Assembly: GCA_035341665.1 (NCBI GenBank)
Contig: DAOQVR010000012.1
Location: 62,001 to 126,000 of the forward strand
Reading direction: 5' to 3'
DNA: 64,000 nt
DNA from: DAOQVR01 sp035341665
Lineage (GTDB): Bacteria > Chloroflexota > Anaerolineae > JAAYZQ01
Shown: positions 32,992-41,714 of the stretch, in pieces
Layout: every line of letters starts with the position of its first letter
Numbering within the stretch: position 1 is the stretch's first letter
Position numbers and translations under genes: made by a program
The notes under the pieces: generated by a model
The model's database searches: none
Seen by the model: only the letters and a program-made list of their open reading frames with translations
What the model was told of the DNA's origin: nothing

Positions 32992-34112
32992 CCGCCGCGG
33001 CGCAGCCCCTCCGTGATCGGCTCTGCCGCCCAGGGCAGGATCCGCGCAGCCGCGCTGACCAGTCCCCAACAGCCCGCCATCATCATGTCGCCGTAGGGTA
33101 CGGCCAGGTACGGGTGTACCGGCTCCCTACCGGTCGCCAGCGAAATCAGCACGCCTGCCAGGAGGGATCGCCTTGGACCTGTCACCGCAACCAGCGCTGT
33201 CTCCTTTGCCGCCTGACCAAGCACGAGTGCCCCGTGCCCATGCCCGTCAAAGACCTCCTCGAAGGAGATCCGTCCCACGCTGAGCTGCTGGAGCAGGGTG
33301 CGGAGACTGCGGCCGTCCAGTTTGCCGGTGTGGTGCTCGAAGAGCCCGGCGATCGATTCGCCGCTGAGCCGGAACGCCAGCGTGTGCATGTTTCCCACAT
33401 TCACGACCGTAGACTCATGCTCACGGCGGACGACAGGGTCCTCAAGGGCGCCCAGGACGGCCGCTGGGGCCGTGTCCATCGCCAGCACGGGTAAGTCGTC
33501 TGGGGCCGATGTAGCCGCCGAGCGCAGGCGCGTCATGCTCGCCGGGATATCCTCGCGCGCAAAGGCAAACGAGCCGAGTCCCAAGCCGCTCCTTATTCGC
33601 TCGGCAAGGTAGTCGAACCGGAAACGCCGGTCACTCACGTGTGGCGGCGCCGCACCGTGGTCGAACACGGCAACTGCCACCAGGTCCGTCTCGTCTAGGT
33701 TAACACCCAGCGACGCGAACGCGGAACGCAGTGCCGCCCAGTCCAGGTCCACCAGCCGCAGCCGGCGCACTCCGCTCAGGGAGATTGCCTCGTCGTCCGA
33801 CAAGAGCACCACGCCCTTTGCCGCCAAGGCATCCAGGTCGTCGTCCATGGTGCGCGCAGCATCCGGCGTAGCGAAGACACGCAGGCCGGCCCTCAGATGC
33901 TCTTCGATCGCCCAGCCGCTCGGACCACCGCCCATGGTAACGCCGGTGAGCAGAAGGGGCTCGCCGGCGCGCGTCGCACCCTCCACGGCGCGCGCAATCA
34001 GCCTCGTGGGCGATGGCACGACCATCTTGAAGGCGTTCTCCGGCTCCCGACGGGTGTCGTAGAGTAGGATGTCTTGCGTGCCCGTTCCGACGTCCACGGC
34101 CAGTATCTTCAT
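32988..34112 (-). CDS. DUF1786-family protein, actin-like ATPase fold
   Basis: A 374-residue protein. The N-terminus ILAVDVGTGTQDILLYD is the phosphate-1 loop of the ASKHA (actin/sugar kinase/Hsp70) fold, and VVNVGNMHTLAF further on suggests phosphate-2. Overall it matches DUF1786, a family known from archaea and Chloroflexota and sometimes annotated near pyruvate formate-lyase activators; its function is not established. ATG 34112 is chosen over upstream frame. It has its own promoter and is divergent from rplS. Its stop overlaps that of the RNA methyltransferase. Confidence 0.75.
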   Translation of the reverse strand: MKILAVDVGTGTQDILLYDTRREPENAFKMVVPSPTRLIARAVEGATRAGEPLLLTGVTMGGGPSGWAIEEHLRAGLRVFATPDAARTMDDDLDALAAKGVVLLSDDEAISLSGVRRLRLVDLDWAALRSAFASLGVNLDETDLVAVAVFDHGAAPPHVSDRRFRFDYLAERIRSGLGLGSFAFAREDIPASMTRLRSAATSAPDDLPVLAMDTAPAAVLGALEDPVVRREHESTVVNVGNMHTLAFRLSGESIAGLFEHHTGKLDGRSLRTLLQQLSVGRISFEEVFDGHGHGALVLGQAAKETALVAVTGPRRSLLAGVLISLATGREPVHPYLAVPYGDMMMAGCWGLVSAAARILPWAAEPITEGLRRGG

Positions 34113-34130
34113 ATCCTGCCTCCGCGCCCG

Positions 34131-34159
34131 AGTATAGCATACCCCATGCACTCACCCAA
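34131..34159 (-). promoter_or_regulatory. Promoter of the DUF1786 gene
   Basis: Minus strand TTGGGT (34159-34154), 17 bp, TATACT (34136-34131), about 19 bases upstream of the start codon. Confidence 0.55.
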
Positions 34160-34195
34160 GGCCCTCGGGCGGACCGGCCTGAGCGCGCTCCTGAT

Positions 34196-34224
34196 TTGGA
34201 AGCTGGGGTACACCCTGGTATAAT
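34196..34224 (+). promoter_or_regulatory. Promoter of rplS
   Basis: TTGGAA (34196-34201), 17 bp, TATAAT (34219-34224) with an extended TGg, giving a leader of roughly 30 bases before the ATG. Confidence 0.75.
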
Positions 34225-34259
34225 CGCCGCTTGCACTACCTAGGAAGGACAACGACAAC

Positions 34260-34631
34260 ATGAGCAGCGATCTACTGCGATCAGTCGAAGAACAGCAGCT
34301 AAAGCAGGATATCGGACTAAAGTCAGACCGGCCCCACCTCGGCGTTGGCGATGATGTACAGGTACACTTCCGGATTATCGAGGGCGACCGCGAGCGCATC
34401 CAGTTCGTGCGCGGCACGGTTATCCGCGTCACCCGTGGAAGCGGCGCCAACGCCAAGTTCACCGTTCGGCGTATCGCCTCGCATGGCATCGGCGTCGAGA
34501 GAACCTTCCCCCTCCACTCGCCCCGCATCGAAAAGATCGAAGTCCTACGCCATGGCCACATCCGGCGCGCCAGGCTCTACTTCTTGCGCGAGCGCCAAGG
34601 CAAAGCGACCCGCCTGAAGGAAAAGCGCTAA
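34260..34631 (+). CDS. rplS: 50S ribosomal protein L19
   Basis: A 123-residue ribosomal protein at the 30S-50S interface. The conserved block VGDDVQVHFRIIEGDRERIQ, GTVIRVTRGSGANAKFTVRRI and the C-terminal RRARLYFLRERQGKATRLKEKR are diagnostic. ATG at 34260 with AGGAAGG upstream. rnhB follows after 9 bases, a conserved neighbourhood in many bacteria (rplS-rnhB). Confidence 0.97.
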   Translation: MSSDLLRSVEEQQLKQDIGLKSDRPHLGVGDDVQVHFRIIEGDRERIQFVRGTVIRVTRGSGANAKFTVRRIASHGIGVERTFPLHSPRIEKIEVLRHGHIRRARLYFLRERQGKATRLKEKR

Positions 34632-34640
34632 CTCCCGGCC

Positions 34641-35327
34641 TTGTCTGCACGGCAGGTCGTACCAACCCTGCACCTTGAGCTGCGTCTCTGGGCGCAGGGT
34701 TTTCATGTTGTGGCCGGCCTCGACGAGGCTGGCCGCGGCCCATGGGCCGGCCCCCTGGTTGCCGCTGCCGTCGCTCTCCCCGCAGACGATCCCGACCTCC
34801 TCGCGCACCTGGAAGGGGTTCGCGACTCCAAGCAGCTGACGCCCCCGCAGCGCGAGCGGCTTCTTCCCCGCATCCTGGGCTGTGCACTCGCGTCTGCGGT
34901 TGGAGTCGTGGAGGCGCTGGACATCGACTGCCTGGGGATCGTGGCTGCCACCCGACTCGCGATGAGCCGGGCCCTGGCAGGCCTCCATCCTCCTCCCGAC
35001 GCCCTGCTCATCGACCACCTGCGGCTGCCCGATGCGCAGCTGCCTCAAGAAAGCCTGCCCCATGGCGACGCGCTGGTGCTCTCCATCGCAGCAGCTTCCA
35101 TTCTGGCCAAGGTCCACCGCGACCGCCTGATGGAGGAAGCAGGCCGCCGTTTCCCTGGCTATGGCTTCGCCCGCCACAAGGGCTACGGCACACCCCAACA
35201 CCGTGACGCGCTTCGTGAGCTGGGCCCCTGCTCCCTGCACCGCCTCAGCTTTGCGCCGCTTCGGGCCATGACCCGGGCTCAGGACGCTAGCACCGGGGGC
35301 CTCCCGCCGTCGCCCGCTCCGTACTGA
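34641..35327 (+). CDS. rnhB: Ribonuclease HII
   Basis: A 228-residue RNase HII that removes ribonucleotides and RNA primers from DNA-RNA hybrids. It begins with the catalytic GLDEAGRGPWAGPLVAAAV (Asp-Glu pair), has RDSKQLTPPQRE, the third acidic position in LIDHLRLP, and SIAAASILAKVHRDRLM followed by HKGYGTPQHRDAL. TTG start at 34641. Tightly linked to rplS. Confidence 0.95.
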   Translation: MSARQVVPTLHLELRLWAQGFHVVAGLDEAGRGPWAGPLVAAAVALPADDPDLLAHLEGVRDSKQLTPPQRERLLPRILGCALASAVGVVEALDIDCLGIVAATRLAMSRALAGLHPPPDALLIDHLRLPDAQLPQESLPHGDALVLSIAAASILAKVHRDRLMEEAGRRFPGYGFARHKGYGTPQHRDALRELGPCSLHRLSFAPLRAMTRAQDASTGGLPPSPAPY

Positions 35328-35404
35328 CGGTCATCTGTCTGCGCCGGGGGCCTGGAGACCGGCGAGGCTCTTTGGCCCGGTTGGCGGGCGATGCTGGTCC
35401 GCAA

Positions 35405-36805
35405 TCAGGCGTGGATCGCTTTGCCAAAAACCCCGTGGGCGGCTTCGGCGACCGCCTCGCTGAGCGTCGGATGTGCGTGCACGCTCCGCGCGATCTCCTC
35501 CGGGGTGAGCTCCCATGTGCGCGCCAGCACCAGCTCGGGGAGTAGCTCCGTAACCTCCGGGCCGACCATGTGCGCCCCCAAGATCTCGCTGGACGCCTCA
35601 TCTGCCACAAGCTTGACGAAGCCGTCGCGCTCGCCAAGGCCCAGCGCCTTGCCGTTGGCCAGGAAGAAGAACTTGCCCGACTTCACCTTGCGGCCGCGTT
35701 CTGCCGCCTGCGCCTCGGTCAGGCCAAAGCTCGCTACCTGGGGTTGGCAGTAGGTGCAGCGCGGCATGGCCTCATAGTCCAGCCGATGCGTTTCCGCGCC
35801 GGCGACCGCCTCGGCAGCAACGATGCCCTGGGCCGAGGCTACGTGGGCGAGCGCCAGCTTGCCCGTGACGTCGCCGATCGCGTACACCCCCGGAACGTTG
35901 GTGCGCATCTGGTCGTCGACAACCACGTTGCCGCGCTCCATCAGTACACCGGCCTCTTCCAGGCCCAGGCCCTCGCTGTTGGGCCGCACGCCGATAGCGA
36001 TCAGCACCCGCTCGGCCTCCAGGATCTGCTCGCCCTTCTTCTCGCTCGACACCTGCACTCGCACGCCATCCGCAGTCGTCTCAATCCCCTCGACTCTGGT
36101 CGAAGTCAGGCACCGTACCTTGCGCCGCTTGAAGGCCCGCTCCACCACCGCGCTCACCTCCTCATCCTCCAGCGGAACAAGTCGCGGCAGCATCTCGACG
36201 AGGGTCACCTGTGCGCCGTAGGCCTGCCACACGTGCGCAAACTCCATTCCGATCGGCCCCGCGCCGACGACAACGGCAGAAGCGGGGCGCTCCCGCAGTA
36301 CGATCGCCTCGCGAGAGGTCAATATCCTCTCGCCGTCGGGCGTGATCCCCGGCAGCGACCGGGAGCGGGCGCCGGTGGCTACAATAACGTTTCGCGTCTG
36401 CAGCGTACGGGCGGCGCCTTCAGCTGGCCTCACCTCGACGCTCCCCGGCGCCGTCAGACACCCGCTGCCCGCCACCACGTCGATGCCGTTGCTGCGCATC
36501 AACAGCTCGACCCCCTTGACCAGGCGCTCCGAAACCTTCTTGCTTCGATCAACGGCAGCCCCAAAGTCAGCCTCAAAACCGGCCAGCCTAAACCCGAACT
36601 CCTCACCCTCGCCCAGGAGCGAGATGACCTCTGCGTTGCGCAGCAGCGACTTGGTCGGGACGCAGCCCCAGTTGAGGCAAACGCCGCCCAACCGCTCCTT
36701 CTCTACCAGGGCCACCTTCAGCCCCAGCTGCGCAGCCCGAATGGCTGCCACATAGCCGCCCGGCCCGGCTCCGATGATAGTGACGTCGTAGGGTGCGTCG
36801 GTCAT
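35405..36805 (-). CDS. lpdA: Dihydrolipoyl dehydrogenase
   Basis: A 466-residue FAD flavoprotein, the E3 component of 2-oxo acid dehydrogenase or glycine-cleavage complexes. FAD-binding GAGPGGYVAAIRAAQLG is at the N-terminus, the redox disulfide is GGVCLNWGCVPTKSLL, the NAD-binding GAGPIGMEFAHVW lies mid-protein, AIGDVTG binds FAD, and the C-terminal active-site His-Glu is in HAHPTLSEAVAEA. ATG at 36805 with AAGGAG 8 bases upstream. No E1/E2 gene is in this window; it is the last gene of the minus-strand ABC-2 transporter run, 43 bases away. Confidence 0.94.
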   Translation of the reverse strand: MTDAPYDVTIIGAGPGGYVAAIRAAQLGLKVALVEKERLGGVCLNWGCVPTKSLLRNAEVISLLGEGEEFGFRLAGFEADFGAAVDRSKKVSERLVKGVELLMRSNGIDVVAGSGCLTAPGSVEVRPAEGAARTLQTRNVIVATGARSRSLPGITPDGERILTSREAIVLRERPASAVVVGAGPIGMEFAHVWQAYGAQVTLVEMLPRLVPLEDEEVSAVVERAFKRRKVRCLTSTRVEGIETTADGVRVQVSSEKKGEQILEAERVLIAIGVRPNSEGLGLEEAGVLMERGNVVVDDQMRTNVPGVYAIGDVTGKLALAHVASAQGIVAAEAVAGAETHRLDYEAMPRCTYCQPQVASFGLTEAQAAERGRKVKSGKFFFLANGKALGLGERDGFVKLVADEASSEILGAHMVGPEVTELLPELVLARTWELTPEEIARSVHAHPTLSEAVAEAAHGVFGKAIHA

Positions 36806-36848
36806 GAGGCTTCTCCTTGGTTTCCCGGCCGCATGCGCGTGCCGGAGA

Positions 36849-37643
36849 CTAGATGGCAAGGTCTCTCTTGGAGTAACTCAGGTAGGCTCCTGCCAGGCAG
36901 GCCGCGATGATGGCGATCGAGATCCCAACGTACAGCGGGTCAAGCCTCGACTCGCGCAGCATCGCGCCTGCATCAAAGTACTTGAAGGGGGACAGGTATT
37001 TCAGCCAGTCCAGCCCCTGGTTGATGCTGATCACGACGGAGAGAAAGAAAGTCACGAGGAGCACAGACACGGCCGCAGAGCCTGCACGCCGGTACTGCTT
37101 GAGCCCGCATCCGAGCAGGAGCCCGATCGACAAGAAGACCACCTGCAGGATGAAAAGCGCCACCATGCACAGCGCCAGGAAGCGGTAGAACTCGGCGTCA
37201 GGCTGGTACCGTTGCACGCTGAGCACCGAGACTCCCCACGTCACCAAGAGCAGCAGAAGGCTGTTGACCAGCGCTGCCAGCGCTTTCGCGGTCACCACCC
37301 TGCTGCGCGTCACCGGGAGCGTCAACGAGAACTCGACGGTCTTGTCGCGTTCCTCTTTCGAGATGATGTCGCTGCCCCACATCGCCGCCGCGATCGCCAG
37401 GATCAGCGCATAGTAGGAGAACATCAGCCCGTAGAACCCATTCACCGTTGTGAGGTTGAACGCCTCGAAGCTAAAGGCCGCCAGGACGGCGGGTGGCATC
37501 GCATCGAGCAGCTTGAGCATCTCAGGGTTGCCATAGTAGGCCTGGAACTTGCTTATGCCAACCGACACAAAGAGGATGACAATGACACTCCAGATCAGCA
37601 GCGACCTGAGGCCAGATTTCAGCTCTCGCAGGAAGATGTTCAT
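36849..37643 (-). CDS. ABC-2 transporter permease subunit
   Basis: A 264-residue membrane protein with about six helices. It starts with a short cytosolic helix (IFLRELKSGLRSLLIWS) and has the ABC-2 hallmark SKEERDKTVEFSLTLPVTRSRVV after the second helix pair. C-terminal YSKRDL ends like ABC-2 permeases of this type. Pairs with the permease 10 bases upstream and the ATPase beyond it to form an ABC exporter of unknown substrate. Confidence 0.85.
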   Translation of the reverse strand: MNIFLRELKSGLRSLLIWSVIVILFVSVGISKFQAYYGNPEMLKLLDAMPPAVLAAFSFEAFNLTTVNGFYGLMFSYYALILAIAAAMWGSDIISKEERDKTVEFSLTLPVTRSRVVTAKALAALVNSLLLLLVTWGVSVLSVQRYQPDAEFYRFLALCMVALFILQVVFLSIGLLLGCGLKQYRRAGSAAVSVLLVTFFLSVVISINQGLDWLKYLSPFKYFDAGAMLRESRLDPLYVGISIAIIAACLAGAYLSYSKRDLAI

Positions 37644-37653
37644 GAGACCTCCC

Positions 37654-38469
37654 TTACACCACCGATGGGATGTCGCGCCGCGTGTAGCGCACGTAGCTGC
37701 CGACCAGCGATGCGAGGGACACTGCGGCGCTGATCAACACCAGGGGCGCATCCCAGGCTCCTTGCTGCAGGATCGAGCTCGCCTCAAAGTGCTGAAATGG
37801 CGTAATATTTTCCAGGGCGCTCTCGCCGAGCATGTCGCCGAAGGCAGACAGCAGGTACATCCCGAAGGCCAGCCCCATCGCGTAGGGCGTCACGGTCCGG
37901 ATCCGCTTCACGAACAGCGAGATCACCAGCCCAACACTGCAGAAGAACAGCTGGAACGGGATGATGCTCAGGAGCAGCAGCCCGATGCGCCCGGCGTCGT
38001 ACGGCCTGCCGCCGCCAAAGAGCTCAATGGACCCGAATGTGCAGGCCCAGACCACGGCATCCGTAATGGCCATCGCCACAAGCGCAGCGGCCAGCTTGCT
38101 TGTGAGGATGCTGGCGCGCCCCACCGGCTTGGCCAGCAGGAAATCCGCCGTCCACTCGCGCTCTTCGACCGAAACCAGCCCGAAGCCATAGTTCGCCGCC
38201 TGGATCGCCAGGCAGATCTGCACGAAAAGAAAGATCATACCCAGGTAGCCCGGGATCGTCGACAGATCGATCCCAGTCATTCCAAAGGCCGCCAGCAGTT
38301 GGGGCGGGAACTTGCCCATCATCTCGCTCAGAAGCTGGGCGTCGCCGGCGAACGCCGGGTAGAGCGATGTGAAGACCACAATCAGCGCAGCGATCGAGAG
38401 CGACCAAGTGGCGGTCGACTGCAGGTGCAGGCCGAGCTCTTGCCGGAAGATGTTCCTTCTCATCGCCAT
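37654..38469 (-). CDS. ABC-2 transporter permease subunit
   Basis: A 271-residue membrane protein related to its downstream neighbour: N-terminal IFRQELGLHLQSTATWSLSIAA, the conserved SVEEREWTADFLLAKPVGRASIL motif, and a similar ending YTRRDI. The paralogous pair probably forms a heterodimeric membrane channel. ATG at 38469 lies 4 bases after the ATPase stop. Confidence 0.85.
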   Translation of the reverse strand: MAMRRNIFRQELGLHLQSTATWSLSIAALIVVFTSLYPAFAGDAQLLSEMMGKFPPQLLAAFGMTGIDLSTIPGYLGMIFLFVQICLAIQAANYGFGLVSVEEREWTADFLLAKPVGRASILTSKLAAALVAMAITDAVVWACTFGSIELFGGGRPYDAGRIGLLLLSIIPFQLFFCSVGLVISLFVKRIRTVTPYAMGLAFGMYLLSAFGDMLGESALENITPFQHFEASSILQQGAWDAPLVLISAAVSLASLVGSYVRYTRRDIPSVV

Positions 38470-38473
38470 CCCC

Positions 38474-39346
38474 CTACTCGTAGTAGTGCAGGAAGATCTC
38501 TTCGAGAGTGGGCTCCTCGATCGTCACGTCGGAGACCGCGATCTCGCCCATCCTGCGCAGGACGGTGTTGATGTCTCCCTTGTAGAAGAATCGGACCGTG
38601 CCGTTGGTCAGCTCGAGGTTCGTCACGCCGGGGAGGGCAAAGTGGTCGCCTGCCAGGCCGGCGGCATCCACCCGCACTTTTTTGTAGTTGCTCTGCTGAA
38701 GCGTCCGGATGTCTGCAATCTCGACGACGTGGCCTTCCTTGATGATGCCAACACGACTGCACAGGCGCTGTACCTCGCCCAGGATGTGTGAGGAGAAAAA
38801 GACCGTCACCCCGCGCTGGTTCTCTTGCCGGATCAGCTCGAAGAAATTGCGCTGCATCAGCGGGTCCAGGCCGGCTGTCGGCTCGTCCAGGAAGAGCAGC
38901 TTGGGCTCATGCAGCAGCCCTTGCACGATACCCACCTTTTTGCGGTTTCCATACGACAAGTCCTGGATGCGGCGGTTCATCTCCAGCTCCATCAGGTCCG
39001 CGAGCTCTTTCATGCGTTTGGTGCAGTCCCGCCGGTAAAAACTCGCCGAGTACCTGAGCAGGTCAATCACCTTCATCCGCTCGTAGTAAAAGACCTCAGA
39101 GGGCAAATACCCGACCTCCCGCCGTATCTCAGGACCATGCCTGATGCAGTCCTTGCCGAAGATCGTCGCACTGCCGCGAGTGGGATAGATCAGGGAGAGC
39201 AGCAGGCGGATGGTAGTGGACTTGCCCGCGCCGTTCGGCCCGATGAACCCAAAGATCTCTCCCTCCTCGACCCGGAAGGAGACATCCTCGATGCCCCGAG
39301 CCTTGCCGTAGAACTTGGTCAGGTGGTTCGCTTCAATGATGCTCAT
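38474..39346 (-). CDS. ABC transporter ATP-binding protein (ABC-2 type)
   Basis: A 290-residue ATPase: Walker A GPNGAGKSTT, signature LSYGNRKKVG (LSGGQ variant), Walker B LLFLDEPTAGLDP, H-loop FFSSHI, and a C-terminal extension ending in EEPTLEEIFLHYY, the usual DrrA/NatA-like tail. ATG 39346 has GGAGGAG upstream; the frame extending to 39502 runs into the promoter region and is not coding. Leads the ATPase-permease-permease operon. A weak promoter TTTGGC-17-TAGAAT (minus strand, 39439-39411) lies upstream. Confidence 0.9.
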   Translation of the reverse strand: MSIIEANHLTKFYGKARGIEDVSFRVEEGEIFGFIGPNGAGKSTTIRLLLSLIYPTRGSATIFGKDCIRHGPEIRREVGYLPSEVFYYERMKVIDLLRYSASFYRRDCTKRMKELADLMELEMNRRIQDLSYGNRKKVGIVQGLLHEPKLLFLDEPTAGLDPLMQRNFFELIRQENQRGVTVFFSSHILGEVQRLCSRVGIIKEGHVVEIADIRTLQQSNYKKVRVDAAGLAGDHFALPGVTNLELTNGTVRFFYKGDINTVLRRMGEIAVSDVTIEEPTLEEIFLHYYE

Positions 39347-39481
39347 GATAGCACTCCTCCTGGGATAGCCTGCCAACTCGATGTGGCTCAGAAAAGACCC
39401 CAACCCCACAATTCTACCACGAAGGCAGCGCGCGCCAAAACAGAGTACCTGGATTCCATACCGAGCGAATCGTTGCCCATA

Positions 39482-39510
39482 TTGCGCACTCCTGCGTGAC
39501 ATGATATACT
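39482..39510 (+). promoter_or_regulatory. Promoter of ppk1
   Basis: TTGCGC (39482-39487), 17 bp, TATACT (39505-39510), about 58 bases upstream of the ppk1 start. Confidence 0.6.
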
Positions 39511-39533
39511 AGGGTTTCCTAGTAACCAGTTAC
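39508..39533. promoter_or_regulatory. Two adjacent palindromes over the ppk1 transcription start
   Basis: ACTAGG-GTTT-CCTAGT (39508-39523) and GTAAC-CA-GTTAC (39522-39533) lie back to back, beginning inside the -10 box. The position suggests operators for a repressor. The first half-site ACTAGG also occurs in the GntR operator arm (ACTAGGGCAATT), a short match that may be chance. Confidence 0.45.
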
Positions 39534-39568
39534 CCTGGGGCACATCGTTGCGCATCGTGGAGGCTAAC

Positions 39569-41710
39569 GTGCCGAAAACGACCAGAAAGAGGCAGGAGAG
39601 CAAGCCACAGCCTGTCGACCTGGACGACCCCAAGCTCTACATCAACCGAGAGCTGAGCTTTCTCCAGTTCAACGAGCGCGTCCTTGAGGAGGCGCTCGAT
39701 ACGCGCCATCCACTCCTGGAACGGGTCAAGTTCCTCTCCATCTTCGCCAGCAACCTTGACGAGTTCTTCATGATCCGGGTGTCCGGCCTGCGCCGCCAGC
39801 TTGCGGCAGAGGCCGTTGACCCACCGGCCGACGGCATGTCACCGGCCGAGCAGTTGAGGGCTATCCGCCAAGCCCTTCCGCCCCTGCTGGAGCGTCACGC
39901 CGATTGCTGGCACTCTGACCTGCTCCCCAAGCTCGAGGCCGAGCGCATCCATGTCCTCCACTACGCGCAGCTGAAAAACAAGCAGCGCAAGCTCCTCCGC
40001 AAGCACTTCGAGCGCGAGGTCTTCCCGGTTCTGACCCCGCTGGCGCTCGACCCGAGCCACCCTTTTCCCCACATCTCCAACCTCAGCATGAACCTAGCCG
40101 TCGTACTCAACGTTCCGCGCCAGGGTGAGCGTTTTGCCCGCATCAAGGTGCCCCCGGTCTTCCCTCGCCTGCTGCGCATTCCCAGCGAAGAGAAGGCCGA
40201 CAGCTACGAGAGCCTTGGGCTCGTGAACGAATCCTCCGCCAACTTCGTCTGGCTGGAAGAGGTCATCACCGCCAATCTGGACCTGCTCTTTCCCGGCATG
40301 GAGGTCGTCGCCGCCTATCCCTTCCGTGTCACGCGCGACGCCGACCCCGAAATCGAGGAAGACGAGGCCGCCGACCTTCTGCCGGCCATTCAGGAGTCCG
40401 TTCGCAAGCGCTTCTTCGGCTCGGCCGTTCGCCTGGAAATGGACGATGCCATGCCCGAGGCCCTGCGGGGTATCCTGATCCGCAACCTGTCTCTGGCCCC
40501 CTTCCAGGTCTATGCCAAGCAGGCACCCATGGGCATGGCCGACCTGATGCAGCTCACCAAGGTCGAAAGATCCGATCTCAAGGACGTCCCGTTCCAGCCT
40601 GCCAAGCCGGCCGTCCTGACCACCGGCGAATCCATCTTCTCCATCCTTCGCCGGCGCGACCTGTTGCTCTACCATCCCTACGACAGCTTCGCGCCGGTCA
40701 TCGACCTCCTCCGAGAAGCGGCCGAGGACCCTGCCGTGTTGGCCATCAAGCAGACCCTCTACCGGGTCGGCCCCGATGCGCCGGTGGTCGCCGCCCTGAT
40801 GAGGGCACGCGAGAACGGCAAGCAGGTGGCAGCCCTGGTGGAGCTCAAGGCGCGCTTCGACGAGGAGAACAACATCGTGTGGGCCCGCGCTCTGGAACAG
40901 GCAGGAGTTCATGTCGTGTACGGCCTGCTGGGCCTCAAAGTCCATGCCAAGCTCTTGCTCATTGTAAGGCGCGAGCCAGATGGCATCCGCCGCTATGTCC
41001 ACGTCAGCACCGGCAACTACAACGCCGTCACGGCTCGCCTCTACAGCGACGTGGGCTTCTTTACCAGCGATTCCGACCTGGCGGCCGACGTGTCGGATCT
41101 ATTCAACGTTCTGACGGGCTACTCCTACAAGCAGGCCTATCGCAAGCTGCTGGTGGCTCCCGACCTGATGCGCGACCAGATCATCGCGCGCATCGAGCGC
41201 GAGATAGAGCAGCATCACAGGTCCGGAGACGGCTACCTCGCTTTCAAGATGAACGCCCTGGTCGACCGGAGCTGCATCCAGGCTCTCTACCGCGCATCCC
41301 AGGCGGGGGTGAAGGTTGACCTCCAGGTGCGTGGCATCTGCTGCCTGCGTCCCGGCGTCCCGGGAGTCAGCGACAACATCACCGTCACATCCGTGGTGGG
41401 CCGGTTCCTGGAGCACCCCCGCCTATACTACTTCCGCAATGGCGGCGAGGAAGAGCTCTTCCTCGGCAGCGCTGATCTGATGCCGCGCAACCTCTATCGC
41501 CGCGTCGAGCAGCTGGTCCCCATCGAGGACGCTGACCTGCGCGAGTCCATATACGAGCATATCCTTCGTGTTCACCTGCGCGATAACATGCAGGCCCGGC
41601 GCCTGCTTCCCGACGGCCAGTACGAGAGGGTGCGGCCCCAGGAGGGCGAACCCGAGTTGAACTCCCAGCTGTGGATGATCGAGCACCGGGGACTTTGGAA
41701 CGAGGAGTGA
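39569..41710 (+). CDS. ppk1: Polyphosphate kinase 1
   Basis: A 713-residue enzyme that reversibly polymerises ATP gamma-phosphate into polyphosphate. The N-terminal domain opens with YINRELSFLQFNERVLEEA; the catalytic domains show IKQTLYRVG, the phosphorylatable His in LKVHAKLLLIVR and HVSTGNYNAVTARLYSDVG, and the C-terminal SADLMPRNLYRRVE. Length and motifs are full and intact. GTG 39569 with GTGGAGG 5 bases upstream is chosen over TTG 39548. Followed after 4 bases by a phosphoesterase-like gene, a common partnership for polyphosphate/phosphate metabolism. Confidence 0.96.
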   Translation: MPKTTRKRQESKPQPVDLDDPKLYINRELSFLQFNERVLEEALDTRHPLLERVKFLSIFASNLDEFFMIRVSGLRRQLAAEAVDPPADGMSPAEQLRAIRQALPPLLERHADCWHSDLLPKLEAERIHVLHYAQLKNKQRKLLRKHFEREVFPVLTPLALDPSHPFPHISNLSMNLAVVLNVPRQGERFARIKVPPVFPRLLRIPSEEKADSYESLGLVNESSANFVWLEEVITANLDLLFPGMEVVAAYPFRVTRDADPEIEEDEAADLLPAIQESVRKRFFGSAVRLEMDDAMPEALRGILIRNLSLAPFQVYAKQAPMGMADLMQLTKVERSDLKDVPFQPAKPAVLTTGESIFSILRRRDLLLYHPYDSFAPVIDLLREAAEDPAVLAIKQTLYRVGPDAPVVAALMRARENGKQVAALVELKARFDEENNIVWARALEQAGVHVVYGLLGLKVHAKLLLIVRREPDGIRRYVHVSTGNYNAVTARLYSDVGFFTSDSDLAADVSDLFNVLTGYSYKQAYRKLLVAPDLMRDQIIARIEREIEQHHRSGDGYLAFKMNALVDRSCIQALYRASQAGVKVDLQVRGICCLRPGVPGVSDNITVTSVVGRFLEHPRLYYFRNGGEEELFLGSADLMPRNLYRRVEQLVPIEDADLRESIYEHILRVHLRDNMQARRLLPDGQYERVRPQEGEPELNSQLWMIEHRGLWNEE

Positions 41711-41714
41711 GCGC

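Noticed and set aside
35570..36910. A 446-codon plus-strand open frame opposite lpdA
   Set aside because: Shadow of a clearly real gene in GC-rich DNA.
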